NCBI GenBank assembly: GCA_037176885.1
Contig: JAWWNJ010000135.1
Location: 434,001-498,000, forward strand
Length of the DNA: 64,000 nucleotides
DNA from: Favolaschia claudopus
Taxonomy: Eukaryota > Basidiomycota > Agaricomycetes > Agaricales > Mycenaceae
Direction: 5' to 3'
In this document: in pieces, positions 9,961-21,104 of the stretch
How the letters are laid out: every line of letters starts with the position of its first letter
Numbering within the stretch: the first letter of the stretch is position 1
Position numbers and translations under genes: made by a program
The notes under the pieces: generated by a model
Seen by the model: the letters and a program-made list of their open reading frames with translations, nothing else
What the model was told of the DNA's origin: nothing
The model's database searches: none

Positions 9961-10332
9961 GACGGCAACGCGTTTGGCGGGGTCGTGACGAAGGTTGTAG
10001 AGCTCGCTGCGGAGGGCGAGGCGGAGACCGGGGGTATCGCTCTGATACTCTCGTTTGAGCAGAGCCCAAGCAGCAGAGCCGGTGGAGACGTCGGCAATGG
10101 TGCCACGATAGTCGGCCTCGAGGAGGAAGTAGAGCAGGGAATGCGCACGGTTGTTTGCCTTATCCCATGCGGCGGCCTCGGTCGCATCCGTCGGCCGGGG
10201 CTTCGTCCCACCGACTATCTCCCAACTCTCCTCCAGCCTGAAGTAGTTCTGGACGTCCTTAGCGAACGATGTCCAGTTAGAGCCCGAAAAGTGGGCGACA
10301 CGAGAGAAAACAGCGTTGTTGGTGGTGGACAT
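9961..10332 (-). pseudogene. Ty1/copia-type Gag, N-terminal fragment
   Basis: The frame starting at 10332 reads MSTTNNAVFSRVAHFSGSNW, NYFRLEESWEIV, DKANNRAHSLLYFLL and AWALLKREYQSDT, ending in LRHDPAKRVAVY. This is the usual start of copia-type Gag polyproteins (retrotransposon gag/UBN2-like domain) in basidiomycetes: W with conserved spacing, then helical repeats. After VAVY the frame runs into the TA-flanked element and, beyond it, into the GC-rich repeat, so Gag is cut at about 124 residues and no protease, integrase or RT follows. Confidence 0.75.
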
Positions 10333-10740
10333 GGTGAAGAAGAATGGGGAGGAAAGGAGTGAGGGGAGTGGTGGTGTAAAGACAGTGGTAGGGGAGACAC
10401 GCGGGGCTCGACTTCAAAGAAGGAGCAGAAAACCCGTGTGAAAAGTCTTGGGAGGCTCAGAGGCGCTCAAGCAGATCCTGCGGGCGAGACGGCGCGATCC
10501 CGGAGACAAGGTGGGTGAGGAACACGAAAGAGGACACAGAAGACGCAGACAACAAAGATTAGGCGCAGTGGGCGGGGCCCATAACCTCTTGAAGGTGGGC
10601 GCAAAAACGAGACAACGGAATGATTAGATCACTACCCTACTGCACATGGATGTGACCGAGAGTACATAAGCCTACTGTAAAGGGGGAGCAAGCTCCCCCA
10701 ATCACCTCCTTCCAACAACAAGAGCTCATGTATTTATCGT
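10333..10740 (-). other. Leader and possible LTR of the copia fragment
   Basis: About 400 bp upstream of Gag are pyrimidine-rich on the coding strand, like a leader. TGTTGGAAGGAGG, starting near 10731 on the minus strand, is a typical copia LTR start. There is no second LTR in the window to prove the limits. Confidence 0.35.
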
Positions 10741-10881
10741 GGTTTACCCACCAGTGAAATTCTCAAACTGAGCACTCGTAGATAGCGGGGCGGTCGTGGC
10801 GGGAGGGCGACGGGGTCGGCCGGCGGAGTCCGAATGTCACGTGATTTCAATACAGTAAGTACGGGGCAATCTAATTAGACC

Positions 10882-11292
10882 AACAAGCTTAAGCACCCCG
10901 CCTCCGGCAGGGCCGGCTCGCTGCGCTCGCGTCCCTACCTACGGGGGGGTACACAGCTTGTCGGGGCTCCGCCCCAAACCCCGCCTGGATTTTTTTTGCT
11001 GGAATTCCTTGCCCGCGGCGCCGCACTGCCGCTCGCAAGAGGGCCAGGCCATCACTCGCGTGACTTTTGACAGAAAGTCACGGGGTTTTGTCGACATCCT
11101 GTGGAGATGTTGAAACTCACACGCGGTCCCCGGCGCCGCGCGCCGGCGAGTGCGGGCAAGGAATCCAGCAAGAATCCAGCAAAAAAAATCCAGGCGGGGT
11201 TTGGGGCGGAGCCCCGACAAGCTGTGTACCCCCCGTAGGTAGGGACGCGAGCGCAGCGAGCCGGCGCCGAAGGCGGGGTGCTTAAGCTTGTT
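10882..11292. mobile_element. GC-rich foldback element, complete reference copy
   Basis: 411 bp with long inverted ends: 10882-11040 pairs with 11140-11292. Outer word AACAAGCTTAAGCACCCCGC; inside come TCGGGGCTCCGCCCC and CTCGCTGCGCTCGCG. The middle contains the CGTGACTTTTGACAGAAAGT section. It is non-coding: the small ORFs in it are by-products of GC-rich palindromes. At least six more full or half copies lie in this window. No clear target duplication is visible. Confidence 0.8.
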
Positions 11293-11351
11293 GATCGAAA
11301 TAGTACAGTATTTTATTTTTCTGAACAATGTGCACGTGGTTGCTGCCACGT

Positions 11352-12319
11352 ATGAACGCACCTCATCCATGGCTGGCGGCGTCCCAGAATTTACAAGCTC
11401 CACTGGTTGTAAATCGGGCGAACGTCTCTGACATTTCGTCCAATGTGAGCACCTGCTCCTCGCTCCGTCCTCGAGACGTTTTGATTTCTCTTCCTAGTCC
11501 GCGAATGACGGTCACCATTACATTGCAGAGCTCAGCGCGCGCTTCATCTGCCACCTGTTCTGCTGTGTCGCAGCCACCAAAACCGATATGCCCCTGCCCA
11601 GTTTCATAAGTGCAGTGTTGCAGCGTATCCGCGTGCACTCCAATGTTCCCTACGTAGCCTTGGTTTTGCTCCAACGTTTAAAAGGACGATTCCCCCAAGC
11701 TCGCGGATCGTCCGGTCATCGACTCTTTCTTTCTACGCTCATGATTGCATCCAAGATGGTATGCGATGCTAGCTTCTCTAATCTTTCATGGAGTATTGCC
11801 GCCCAAAACATATTCCCTCTCCGGGAGATCAATGCAATGGAACGTCATATGTGTAATCTGTTGGACTGGGAACTCAACGTTGACAGCCGCATTTTGCGCA
11901 ATTTTCAGGCTATGGTTCGACAGGATTTTTCGTCTTGGTCGAAAAGACCATACCCTACGTATTCTCTTGCCACCGTTTCGAGGCGGGCCGCTCCCGCGGA
12001 CGCCTCGCGTTTCCTTCCCCTGGGCCTGGTTTCCAATATGATCAGGCTCGCGGACGGGCTACCGCATGGGACGATTTTGGTCGCCCCCCCGTACCCTGGC
12101 AGTCCTGCGCCGCCGGCACCCACCCCGTCAGCATCGTCATCTCCGGCAGCGTCGACTTCAAGCACATGCGCAGAAAGCTCACCCTCATCTGCGTCGCCTC
12201 AGACTCCTCACGAATCAGCTGGGTCCTACCATCTGGACTGTTGTTGCATTGGTCTGTTGGCAAGTCCCTCGACCCGCACAACCGGTTTGTATGCAAAGGC
12301 TGTTCCTGCTCTATGGTGA
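11352..12319 (+). CDS. Cyclin, Pcl1/Pho80-like
   Basis: Probable regulatory subunit of a cyclin-dependent kinase (Pho85-type or G1 CDK). Exon 1 (ATG at 11352, or 11328 in frame) ends at 11444; a 53-nt intron (11445-11497, gtgagc...cctag) joins it in phase to YIAELSARFICHLF. The cyclin box follows: LPSFISAVLQRIRVHSN, VALVLLQRLKGRFP, GSSGHRLFLSTLMIASK, EINAMERHMCNLLDWELNV, RNFQAMVRQDF. This is the order and spacing of Pcl/cyclin N domains in basidiomycetes. The C-terminal part is Pro/Ser-rich and low complexity, as is usual in this family. No stop or frameshift is seen across the box. It follows the foldback element by 60 bp, so the promoter may be disturbed. Confidence 0.8.
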
Positions 12320-13326
12320 GGACTTCAAACCCCCCAAATTGGTGTGCCACAGTATGTACAGTTCCGGACAATCAAAGTTCGACAAATTTATCGACCTTTT
12401 CCCATGACCCCGATATGTATCGGAATGAGTTCAGGCACCTGCTAAATTTTTTGGGTGAGATATCCGCTATTCTTAGTGGTTGGTGGGCAAATTTTTGGCC
12501 GGACCCTCAAAATACTGTACAAGGAAAAATCACGAAATATCGATTTGAGCTCTTTTTGTCACGATTGAATAGCGATAGGACCGATGATAATGCCGGTTAC
12601 GGCCTGATTTTTCCCGAGCCAAAAAGTCAGGAGAAAATAGCAGGATTGACACAGGCGCTGTCGCGGGTTTTGGGTTAGGAAGTCAGGACTTGTGGAACAG
12701 GCCTCAAAAATGCGTGGAATCGTCAGATTTTTCGCTCAGGGCGCGAAATATCGCTCGAATTAGTCGCGTACTGACTAAATACTGTACAGTCTCTATATCT
12801 TCCTCTCCCTCAAGTTCTTTCCCTTTCTTGCGCGATCGAGATGCTGAGACTGCATCATATAGACGTTTGAGATTGGCATTGAGGTCTCGGAACATCTGGC
12901 CCGGGGCATCGTCGACGGTGAGCTCCAGCCCGGAGGGGTTGACAGTCGGGGGCACACCAAGGCGGCAAAGGAATTGGTATGTGTGGAGGGATGATGTCGC
13001 TTGGGGATAAGCACTAAATGTACGAGCATGCGAATGCTCGTACACTTGCACGTCGATATACGAACAAGCACTTATATTGTGGTGCTCGGAGATGGCGCTA
13101 TGTTTCCCGTTCTTACCGCCACCCTTCGAGTAAAGGGCATCGACTAGAAAGGGGATTGGGAATAACTTAAACCAAACTCTGTATGTAACTTACCATGTTT
13201 TTGCGACGTTTCGTGATAAAATGCCTACGGTTCAATGGCCACCCAATTCCGACTGGGTCAATTTGGTAAGTTCTTCGGTAAAGCACAAACTTGCATCATC
13301 TCCGTCTGAGACTTTGAGGATTCACA
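12320..13326. other. Stretch with one unassigned minus-strand ORF and a small palindrome
   Basis: A 115-codon frame (13051-12704, minus) contains FLCRLGVPPTVNPSGLEL and QMFRDLNANLKRLYDAVSA, which look protein-like, but I recognise no family. 13020-13043 is a perfect palindrome built from GTACGAGCATGCGAATGCTC and its complement. The rest shows nothing. Confidence 0.3.
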
Positions 13327-13860
13327 TATGGTGGGGGACGTGAGTTCGTGACAATGTTTTACGGTGAACATTGTGACGCTAATAACTCATGTGACAGTCA
13401 CCCAAATTTCTTGATATTGCATAAATGGCTTCCTTTTGAAGAGTAGAAGAGATTGTATGGAGCAGATTTACTACCCATTGACTTTCGTGATTTTGACCAC
13501 AAATTTGGCCATCCTAAAGGGGAAATTGATCCGAAATGGCTCTGCCGGGGGCAATTTGATGGCCCATCAATACCCAATATGCCCCAAAGAGTAACTTAGT
13601 GATTTGAGTATTGGGTCCAAAACAAACTTATAAGAGCTACTGGAAATCTCAAAAGCTCTCCCAAGTTTTACCTCAACGGTACTTCTCCCCCTTGAAAACC
13701 TGTTTCTCCGGCAAAAATTTGGCCATTTCCCATCAAAAAGTTCCCACGGTCCAAAATTTTGGAAAACACCCACTCTTGGGTATTTCGAGTTGATCTGGCC
13801 AGGTTTCAGGTCAAAATTCCAAAAATTCCGGTCTGACATGAAGTCACGTCCCCCACCATA
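13327..13860. mobile_element. TA-flanked TIR element, TATGGTG group
   Basis: Ends TGGTGGGGGACGTGA (from 13329) and the inverse (to 13858), flanked by TA on both sides. 530 bp, non-coding. It shares the TGGTG terminus with the elements at 9320-9958 and 23724-24133. Confidence 0.8.
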
Positions 13861-14548
13861 TTCAACTCGTTAACCGAGAAGTGTCTTGTTTGTTGTATCG
13901 GACGGAATGGAAATGCTAAGTATCCTGGCCACAGAGCTGTCCCCAGTAGAATCTTATCTGCTTAGATTGTTCTCTGGCCCCCAACTGATTTGATTTTTTC
14001 CATTGCAAATTCAACTCGGTCGTTGGACTCACCGTCACAGGTCCCAAAGTATATCTCGCAGTCAAAGAAATCTCTTCAATTCAAAACATCGACAATCCCA
14101 GCCCACATTCGATTTGATTTAAAAAACCTCCTTCGGACCTTTTAAAACTCAATGCCGGCCTCAAGATGAACACTCTCAGTCGAAATATCGAAAATGAAGC
14201 AGTCGGCACGGAACAAGTCAAGGTCGGCTCTATGACGCCAAGGGTCACGGTCACGTACATGCTTGATCGATCGAGTTAGTATCGAGTTACTTACATATGT
14301 TGGTCTCGTTCCGATGCTCGGCTACTACTTAAAAGTAACCGAAATTGCCGTTTTTTCCAAGTTTTTTCCCTCCGCAAATTGAGATGCTCGTGCAACTTAG
14401 CTACTGCCGGCAGCCAACACAAATTAACAGATAAATACAAAATAATAATATTTGTTTACTTTATGTAGTCTATTCTTGTTTCCTATTTACCGTCAAAATT
14501 TCTATTTTATGATTTTGAAGTGGAGTGATCTTCACTCTTCAATTAATT
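13861..14548. other. Stretch without a supported gene
   Basis: AT-rich, without ORFs or repeats that I can relate to other parts of the window. Confidence 0.35.
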
Positions 14549-14918
14549 TACAGCCGTTTTGTAAATATTATACGGGTTTCGGCATTTCTTACTCTTCGAT
14601 TTGTGTCTACAGTTGTTGACGTTCCCATCACCAGCTCCACTGCTCACCAAATCAATGCTCGAGCTCTTTGCGCCCATCTGCGACGTCTGTCGTTCTCGGC
14701 AGTGTCGAAGTAGAGACAAACTACCTTGGTGCACTCATTAGGCCCGCCAGTGGCCCAGCTTGAGGCTCGATAGAGCTGTATGAGCTGTATTTTGCCCAAC
14801 CTTGGGTTGACGGCATGGTCTCTTGAGGTGGAGCAAATGACAGAATCGTCAACGACGGTATACAAAAATGAGGAGCAAGAAATGCCGAAACCCGGATAAA
14901 GTTTCCAAAACGGCTGTA
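14549..14918. mobile_element. TA-flanked TIR element, TACAGC group
   Basis: Ends CAGCCGTTTTG (from 14551) and the inverse of it (to 14916), TA on both sides. The arms are similar for about 45 bp and share GGGTTTCGGCATTTCTT. A solo end of the same type is at 1093-1103. Confidence 0.75.
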
Positions 14919-15216
14919 GAGCACGCCGTGTGCGTGACCTGGTACAGCCACTCGGACGCGTTCGGCAAGCGGCCGATGACACAATACACCACGTACGTTG
15001 ATATACTGTGACTGTAAGTTTAGACAAAGTTGATCCATGGCTGACTTGATGGAAGTAGTATGAGACATGGTGTAAATACGCCTCCCGAGAGGTTCAGAAG
15101 CAGTCGGAGATGTTCAATCAAGCACCGGAAGCGACAGTTGGGCATCCGCATCAAACATTGTTGGCCCATATTTTCGAGCGGCAAGGGCGGCGAGAGCGAG
15201 GACGGCGGCATAGTCG

Positions 15217-16329
15217 GTTAGAGCCAAGAGGTGTCAGATCTCTGGATCTGGCACACTCTGATGCGCACGTGCATCAAAAGGGGGCCAAATATTAGAGAGT
15301 TTGCGGTGAGCCGCCAGAAGCCACCCGGTGGCTCTCACGGCATGCGCTGTGGAGCGACTACGTCATATGGTGGCTTCCGGTGGCTTCCTGGTGGCTAGTT
15401 TGCAATTTGAGTCGTCGTTTTCTCGAGAACTGGCAAGGTTCAAGGTGCGGAAAAAATTGCAGGTGAGTGGAATGGTTATGGTCTGACACCCCCAGTCACA
15501 GCGCCGTTCCGTCAATTTATCGGGGCGTGAAGTGATTCTTTTAACCTGAGATATCTTAGCCAATTTCCACGTCGAATAAATCACCCAGGAAATTAGATTG
15601 ATGCAATTTATAGGCCCAAGAAACTGAACGGAAAACAACTGGTTCATCCCGACAATAAATGCATCAAGATATTCTGCAAATAAAAAATCACTTCCTGGGC
15701 ATGGAAATTGAGGGTCCCTGTAGCCACCCCTGGTTCCCCTTGATGCTGGTCGAGGTCCCTCAATTTCTAGGACTATGAAGTGATTTTTTATTTGCAAAGT
15801 ATCTTGACGGGTTTCTTGTCGGGGTAAACTAATCCTTTCTCTTTCGGTTTGTTGGGGCTATAAATTCCATCAATCTAGTTTCTTGATTGGTTTACTTGAC
15901 ACGGAAATTGGCTGAGATATTTCAAGTTTAAAGTATCACTTCCCGCCTCGAGAAATTGAGGGAACGGCGCTGTGAGTAGAAAAATCCGGGATTTTCGCTT
16001 GAAACAAATCAGACCGCTCCGCATGCCGTCAGAGCCACCAGGTGGCTTCTGGCGGCTCACCGCAAACTCTCTATTGTTATTTGTTGTGAGACACTGATGC
16101 GGACGTGAATCTGCGTGAATTAGCTATGGTAAAACAAACCAAAGCTGCAGAATGAAAGGTATCAATGAGCACCAAAACCTGACCCGAATGTCTCGCACAG
16201 AGTCGTTCTTGCTTTTGATGACAACGACCAACCAAACATAAATATTTTGCCCCCCCCCTTCAAGCGACGTCAAACACGTGCGCATCAGAGTGTGCCAGAT
16301 CTAGAGATCTGACACCTCTTGGTTAGAGC
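15217..16329. mobile_element. TIR element with 8-bp target duplication (hAT-like), hosting a palindromic element
   Basis: The 8-bp direct repeat GTTAGAGC (15217-15224 and 16322-16329) flanks inverted ends CAAGAGGTGTCAGATCT; similarity continues through GATCTGGCACACTCTGATGC. The element is 1097 bp, but 777 bp of that is a nested insertion, so the true element is about 320 bp. An 8-bp duplication is typical of hAT and KDZ-like transposons; there is no transposase inside, so it is non-autonomous. Confidence 0.85.
15293..16073. mobile_element. Nested 777-bp foldback element, nearly full-length palindrome
   Basis: Ends GAGAGTTTGCGGTGAGCCGC (from 15295) and the inverse (to 16071), with TA on both sides. 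The inverted similarity does not stop at the ends. AGAAGCCACC...GGTGGCTCT, TCAATTT...GGAACGGCGCTGTGA, CCAATTTCC, and finally GCAAATAAAAAATCACTTC near the centre (15675 and 15790) all recur in inverse order. The centre is near 15733. It can therefore fold into one long imperfect hairpin. Confidence 0.8.
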
Positions 16330-16423
16330 ACAAATGGGGGTTCAGAAAACATACTAGTTAGCTAATTTTTGTTCCCCGAGGCTCAGAAAGGTACACACAA
16401 TTTTGATTCTTTGAGGCCCCCGG
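16330..16423. other. Spacer
   Basis: Nothing recognised. The bases from about 16410 on belong to the repeated sequence shared with 25321-25400. Confidence 0.3.
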
Positions 16424-16741
16424 TCACTGACATATAGGTTCGTCACATCCATAGAGTAAAACAAGGTCGAGTCTGAGAGGTCTATTTCGGCTATTCTTTG
16501 GCTCAAAAATTTGGCCGTAGCTAAACTGTCGTGGGAAAAACTTCGGAGGTGGTTTTTTGGACGTTTTCGAGGGTGCTGAGTCTGAATCTGAAGTCAGATT
16601 TATGCCAAAAATTCCCGTTCTTCGGCAATCATCATTGTCGACTTTGGTTGTCCGGCACTGTAGCCGCGGGGTTAACTTGCCCTCACCAGGGCTTCGGCTA
16701 AAAAAGGTCTGAATGCAGTGCTTCCAGCCCCGCCCGATCAC
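16424..16741 (-). CDS. Unassigned repeated ORF, C-terminal part
   Basis: A 105-codon frame with a Lys/Pro-rich middle (SKTSKKPPPKFFPRQFSYG) ends in LDLVLLYGCDEPICQ and a TGA. The same ending, LDVVLLYGCYRPICQ plus the same TGA and following codons, is found on the plus strand at 25321-25400. Amino acids and stop are kept although bases differ, which suggests a real protein end carried by a repeat. No family is recognised. Confidence 0.4.
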   Translation of the reverse strand: MIGRGWKHCIQTFFSRSPGEGKLTPRLQCRTTKVDNDDCRRTGIFGINLTSDSDSAPSKTSKKPPPKFFPRQFSYGQIFEPKNSRNRPLRLDLVLLYGCDEPICQ

Positions 16742-17614
16742 AGAAAATTGAAGCTATGGAGTTAGATGGGTATTTGGATATGGGACGATAGCGCTGCTTA
16801 AAGGCTTTCAAACGAGCCCACTACCGCCCACATTGGTTCAGAAATGAGTGAGAAATAAGCAGAGTAAGCCCGGAGGTTCAAATTGTTCTTCATTTACAAA
16901 ATGATCGGAAGCGCCATCTGTAATACAATGAAAGTAAATATAGCAGGCGTACCCAGATCTTACTTATTGACACAATATTTACAACTTCTTCAAATTGTCT
17001 TTAACCCTTTTCTGCAATCTATCAAAACCTGATATACACTGATATACATCACTACGCTCCATCACAACAGATCACAACTCCATCACCATTTGGGTCCGGT
17101 CTCATACCATCATTCGCGTTGCTGCAGCATCACGACAGCTGTGGTCACAACTTGACATGCTCACAGCGCAGCCCCGTGTCCTCAAAAATTCGGTGAAACA
17201 CTTGAACGCCGAGTATGCTTATTACCGTGGACATCCAGCTGTCCGACTGCCTTGCCTCATGTCCCCTCCCTATGGTCAGCCCATAAGTAGCTCCTCGGAG
17301 GGATTATATTCGTTGTCTGTGCAGATTGATTTGCCCACACGGGTCGACACTGGGAGCTCTCCCGTTTCACAAGTTCGCATCATTTTTCTTTCTTTCCGAG
17401 CTACTTCATGACAGTCTCGATTCAGTTTATGCTCAAACCACCGTATATTCGTGTTCCAACTGTGAACTTCTCGGCCAATCAATTCCTCTCCGGACCCGGA
17501 ACTGCCGACTTCCCCCCCCAGACCATTGGCGTAAGATACAACGCCCCCAATAAGGCTTGAGTTGAACCTTTGTAGGCATACTGGTTCAATTATCGGCATT
17601 GCGAAAATAGTCTG
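16742..17614. other. Stretch without a supported gene
   Basis: Short plus-strand frames occur, for example SANQFLSGPGTADFPPQTIG ending near 17562, and an isolated VDTGSS near 17345. They do not join into a convincing gene model. Confidence 0.3.
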
Positions 17615-17908
17615 ATGGACCCGACTCAGGTCAATTCGGCCGCACTTTCCTTCGTTGCTTCGCCAGGACACAGTCATAATCGGCGTCCAAAACAGCGCCC
17701 TGCCTGCTATTTTTGCCGTGGCCGCAAGATTGCCTGTAGCAGGGTTCGTGATTCAGAATGCCTTCAACAGCAGTCGTGCAGGTACGATGCAGTTCACCAC
17801 GTTTTGCCGAAAGCAAGATTTATCTTGAGTAACAGACAATGTGAGCAGCGGGGCAGGCACTGCCTTTACCCAACAGAAACGCGAAGAGGACGTCGACCTG
17901 AGGTCTAG
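17615..17908 (+). pseudogene. Zn2Cys6 transcription factor, DNA-binding domain only
   Basis: The ATG at 17615 leads to RPKQRPACYFCRGRKIACSR. A 54-nt intron (17782-17835, gtacga...aacag) joins it to SCRQCEQRGRHCLYPTETRR. The spliced product has the six cysteines of the fungal binuclear zinc cluster: C-x2-C-x6-C, a linker, then C-x2-C-x6-C. Such proteins are nuclear DNA-binding regulators. The frame then meets either a gtctag donor at 17903 or a stop at 17906-17908, followed 30 bp later by a C35 tract. No regulatory or middle homology region follows, so the gene is cut after its DNA-binding domain. Confidence 0.75.
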
Positions 17909-17937
17909 CATACAAAATTGTTTTGGATTGGGAATAC

Positions 17938-17938
<1 letters not shown>

Positions 17939-17973
<35 letters not shown>
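17939..17973. repeat. C35 homopolymer
   Basis: An uninterrupted run of 35 C. The complementary G35 could form stacked G-quadruplexes. Runs of this length are also prone to length error in sequencing. Confidence 0.9.
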
Positions 17974-17979
<6 letters not shown>

Positions 17980-20900
17980 GTTTGATTCAAACTCTTTCTA
18001 AATCGACTCCCCGCAAACTCTGATTTAAGCTACACCCATACCGGGGCAGTTTGCGGTCTCTTTACTTGAAGACTCTTTCTTTCCTGGTATTGTAATCTTC
18101 GGACGGCGGTCCTATTATTTTTGATCTTGGTGATGGTCAGTAATTTGTTGCAGGTGCGGTCTACATACACCCCAGCATCTGAAATCATACAAAAAGGTGC
18201 AAAGACGGGCCGAGATCGGTTAAAGTACCGACCGTCCATGACTTTTTCTCACTACGAGTAGTATCTACTGTATATCTAGCCCACAAAAAAAACACTGAAA
18301 TCGACAGCATCGCACAAATCCAACCAGTGTTTACTCGTGTTGAAAAAACCAAAAAATGTTGACGGCCGACCGGTTCGACCCGGCAGTTGCGGCAAATCCT
18401 GCCCAACTCAAAAGATTTTTATTTTGGCGAATGCATTAGTTTTTAAAATTGCAATAAATCTACTTATACAAAGGGGAATGGGGTACGTAAGTCGTATGGC
18501 CACGCTTGCGCAAACAAAAAAAGGGAAGGCTCTTGCGCGTTCAGTCTTGCTCTTGAGAGGATAGCAGCTTGCCAGAATGTAGTTTAGTTCAATAGAATCA
18601 TTCATGTGTAATTCTGAGCCAGAGGTCTTGGTGAAAGTCGGTGAATTATGGCTCTCGGTCGGAATACCAACCTCGTTTGGCGTTTGGGCACGCTTGCGCA
18701 AACAAAGCCTCTCTCTATACCGCGACTATACCGCGTCTTTCTCGCTCTCTGGCGCCTTCCGTCCCTTCGTCGACGCGACTTATATGACTTCCATGACTTC
18801 TATTGACATTCTTGACTCCCCTGGATCCCGGACTTCGTTGATTCGGTCAACAAATACCGCCTTTCGACTTCATCGCTCTCCTGCTTTACACGACACAATC
18901 TTTGTAGTTCTTAGGTTTCGCTGCGATATAGTGAGCTCTGTATCTTAAATAATTCTCTATACACCTTTCCCTTTATCTTGCTGTGTGTGTTTTGAGTGAG
19001 GCATGTCTGTCAAATCAGTTTACGGCTTTCTGTGAAGTCTTTGATTTTACCTCTTGCTCTGGCGCGTCAAACTCGGTTTCGTGGTCTCCCCCATGGACAA
19101 CAAAGCTCTCAAGGCAATTTTAATTATTTTGTTCATCTCTCTTGCTGCAGTAATGTGCGTCCCAATACTTTTTCAATGTGTTTTCAGTGCTAACTGTAAG
19201 CAGGGTGTTCCCGCTTCCAACGCCCACATCTATTGAGACTAAATGGAGAGAGGTGCGTGTTTCTGTTGTGGAAGATGGCCACAGATTCGAAGAGACTTAT
19301 ATGTGAATGTCGTGATTTAACAAAGCCCATGGACCGCAATTGGAAGACTAGAGCCAAGAATACATGACGTCGCATCCCTAGAGCGATGTAGATGCTGTGG
19401 ATGTCCATGCAAGAGCTCATTGAGCCCACGCCCGCCCAGTTAGAGCGGAATTGTGTAATTCTTCTTTGCAGTATTGTGGATAGATAAAAAGAGCCCACTC
19501 CAAGCACAAGGTACTGAACAAGAGCAGCAATGAGTGCTACAAGACCCTTTCCATGGTTGTTGGGGGTCCCGGGGGCCATAGGCATGGTGAAAGAGGGAGA
19601 AAAGTGCGGTAATCCTCTGATTCTGTGCGATAGGGGACAGGTGACATAACACTACGTAAAGCATCAAATTTATCTCCGGGATCCGTCCAAGCTCCGTCTC
19701 GGCCTCGGGCTCAGCTGCCAGAGTAACTCAGAGTCGATATACAGTAGGAACATCTTTTCGTGGTCCAAAAGTTGTTCCATTGAGCTCTGCGCCCTCGAAA
19801 ATGGGATGCAGGTACGGTTTCAGTGTAGTACGGTGGCTGATGTCGTCAGAAACTGAGCGTTGCGCCTCTACAGACTCGAAGTTCTACGTTGTGTTGCGCT
19901 TCCCAGTTTGCAACTGAAATTTTGAAATTTTTTTTGTCTGCTCACAACAAGTGGCGTCGCTGTTTTTCACATTTCTGGACGCTGTATGTATATGAACGCC
20001 TTTGCCCAAATTCAAAGCGCTAGGCAGTGTAGAATCTCGATACGCAAATTCCTAGCACCATGATCTGATCAAATAAATTGTGATGCGCGATCAAATATCC
20101 GAAAAAGGCAAAACACCCAAATTTTGGCTTGCCGTGGGATATTTTCCATCAAAATTCAAATCGGCCAAATTGAATTATGCAAAAATGTGCATGCAATACC
20201 GAGATATATGGACTTCAAAGTCGCGACAGAACCGATGCATATTTTTGCCCAATTCGAAATGCCACATCTATCTACTCGTCAAGTGATGTGGCCCTCCCTA
20301 TTTAGGCATCGTCTGGAGCGCCAAACTGCTTCAAACTCCGAATTTTGCAGAGTTTTCCTAACATAAGACTCAAGCCAATGAGCTGTCTCATGTGAACGGA
20401 TAAACGGATCGATTCCAGCTCAAATAAATTGAAAATGTCGCGATAAAGTAATAGCGGGCTGTTCAAAAACCTCGAGGCTTCATTCAGAGTGCAAGGCAGG
20501 TACTCTCCGGAGCTTCGGACTGGCCGGCTTTTCACACAAACAGAACTTCGAACCCATTGGCAAGAACCCATGGAGTTTATACCTTGATCGAAATCGAAAC
20601 AGTAATTGTGGCCACTAAATTAGCGAGAGAAGGAGAAAGGGGAGGCAGTTGAACCACTCGGTAGAGACGGAAGACGCAGATCTATTGGGCCAGATGACAA
20701 GAGAAAGCATGTATCTAGAGTAGAATGCATTCCCTGCAGTATTGAAGCCAGTCACGGCCGAGCACAAGGTCACAGGGTAGAGACGAGGGAAACAGATATA
20801 TTGATATGGGTGGTGAAGACGGCCGCATCGAGGACAAGGGATTGAGAGGGGGCCGGCAGCGATGGAGCGACTGGTAGGAATTCCCGACCTTAAGCCCCAG

Positions 20901-21104
20901 TCTAGAGACAGTTGAGACCTCTCCGAATGTTGGTCATAGGTTGTCGAGACTGGTAGACCGCGGAAAGTGCAAGCAGCAGACATAGCGAAAGGCGTCGTAG
21001 ATTTGGGGAGGACGAAGAAAATGACGGCAACGGATTCCCCAAACAGTCGCAGATTGGGGATGACAAACAGGATTTGACCAAAAAATGAATGTATTACAAG
21101 ATTT
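17974..21104. other. Long stretch with no firm gene; two small hydrophobic ORFs
   Basis: CACGCTTGCGCAAACAAA occurs twice in the same orientation (18499 and 18687). CT-rich, promoter-like sequence lies at 18700-18990. At 19094 a short ORF reads MDNKALKAILIILFISLAAV and continues through one hydrophobic span. At 19585 (minus) another begins MPMAPGTPNNHGKGLVALIA and also has one hydrophobic span; the two converge. Neither is recognised. 20000-21100 shows nothing convincing. Confidence 0.3.

Noticed and set aside
10939..11403. ORFs in GC-rich repeats with similar peptides (GLRPKPRLDFFCW) as a protein family
   Set aside because: They are translations of the same palindromic repeat in several frames and vary by indels between copies.
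11935..12678. 247-codon ORF overlapping the cyclin
   Set aside because: A shadow frame; the cyclin frame carries the conserved domain.
17336..17360. Aspartic protease, from VDTGSS
   Set aside because: No second active-site motif, no flap and no continuous exon model around it.
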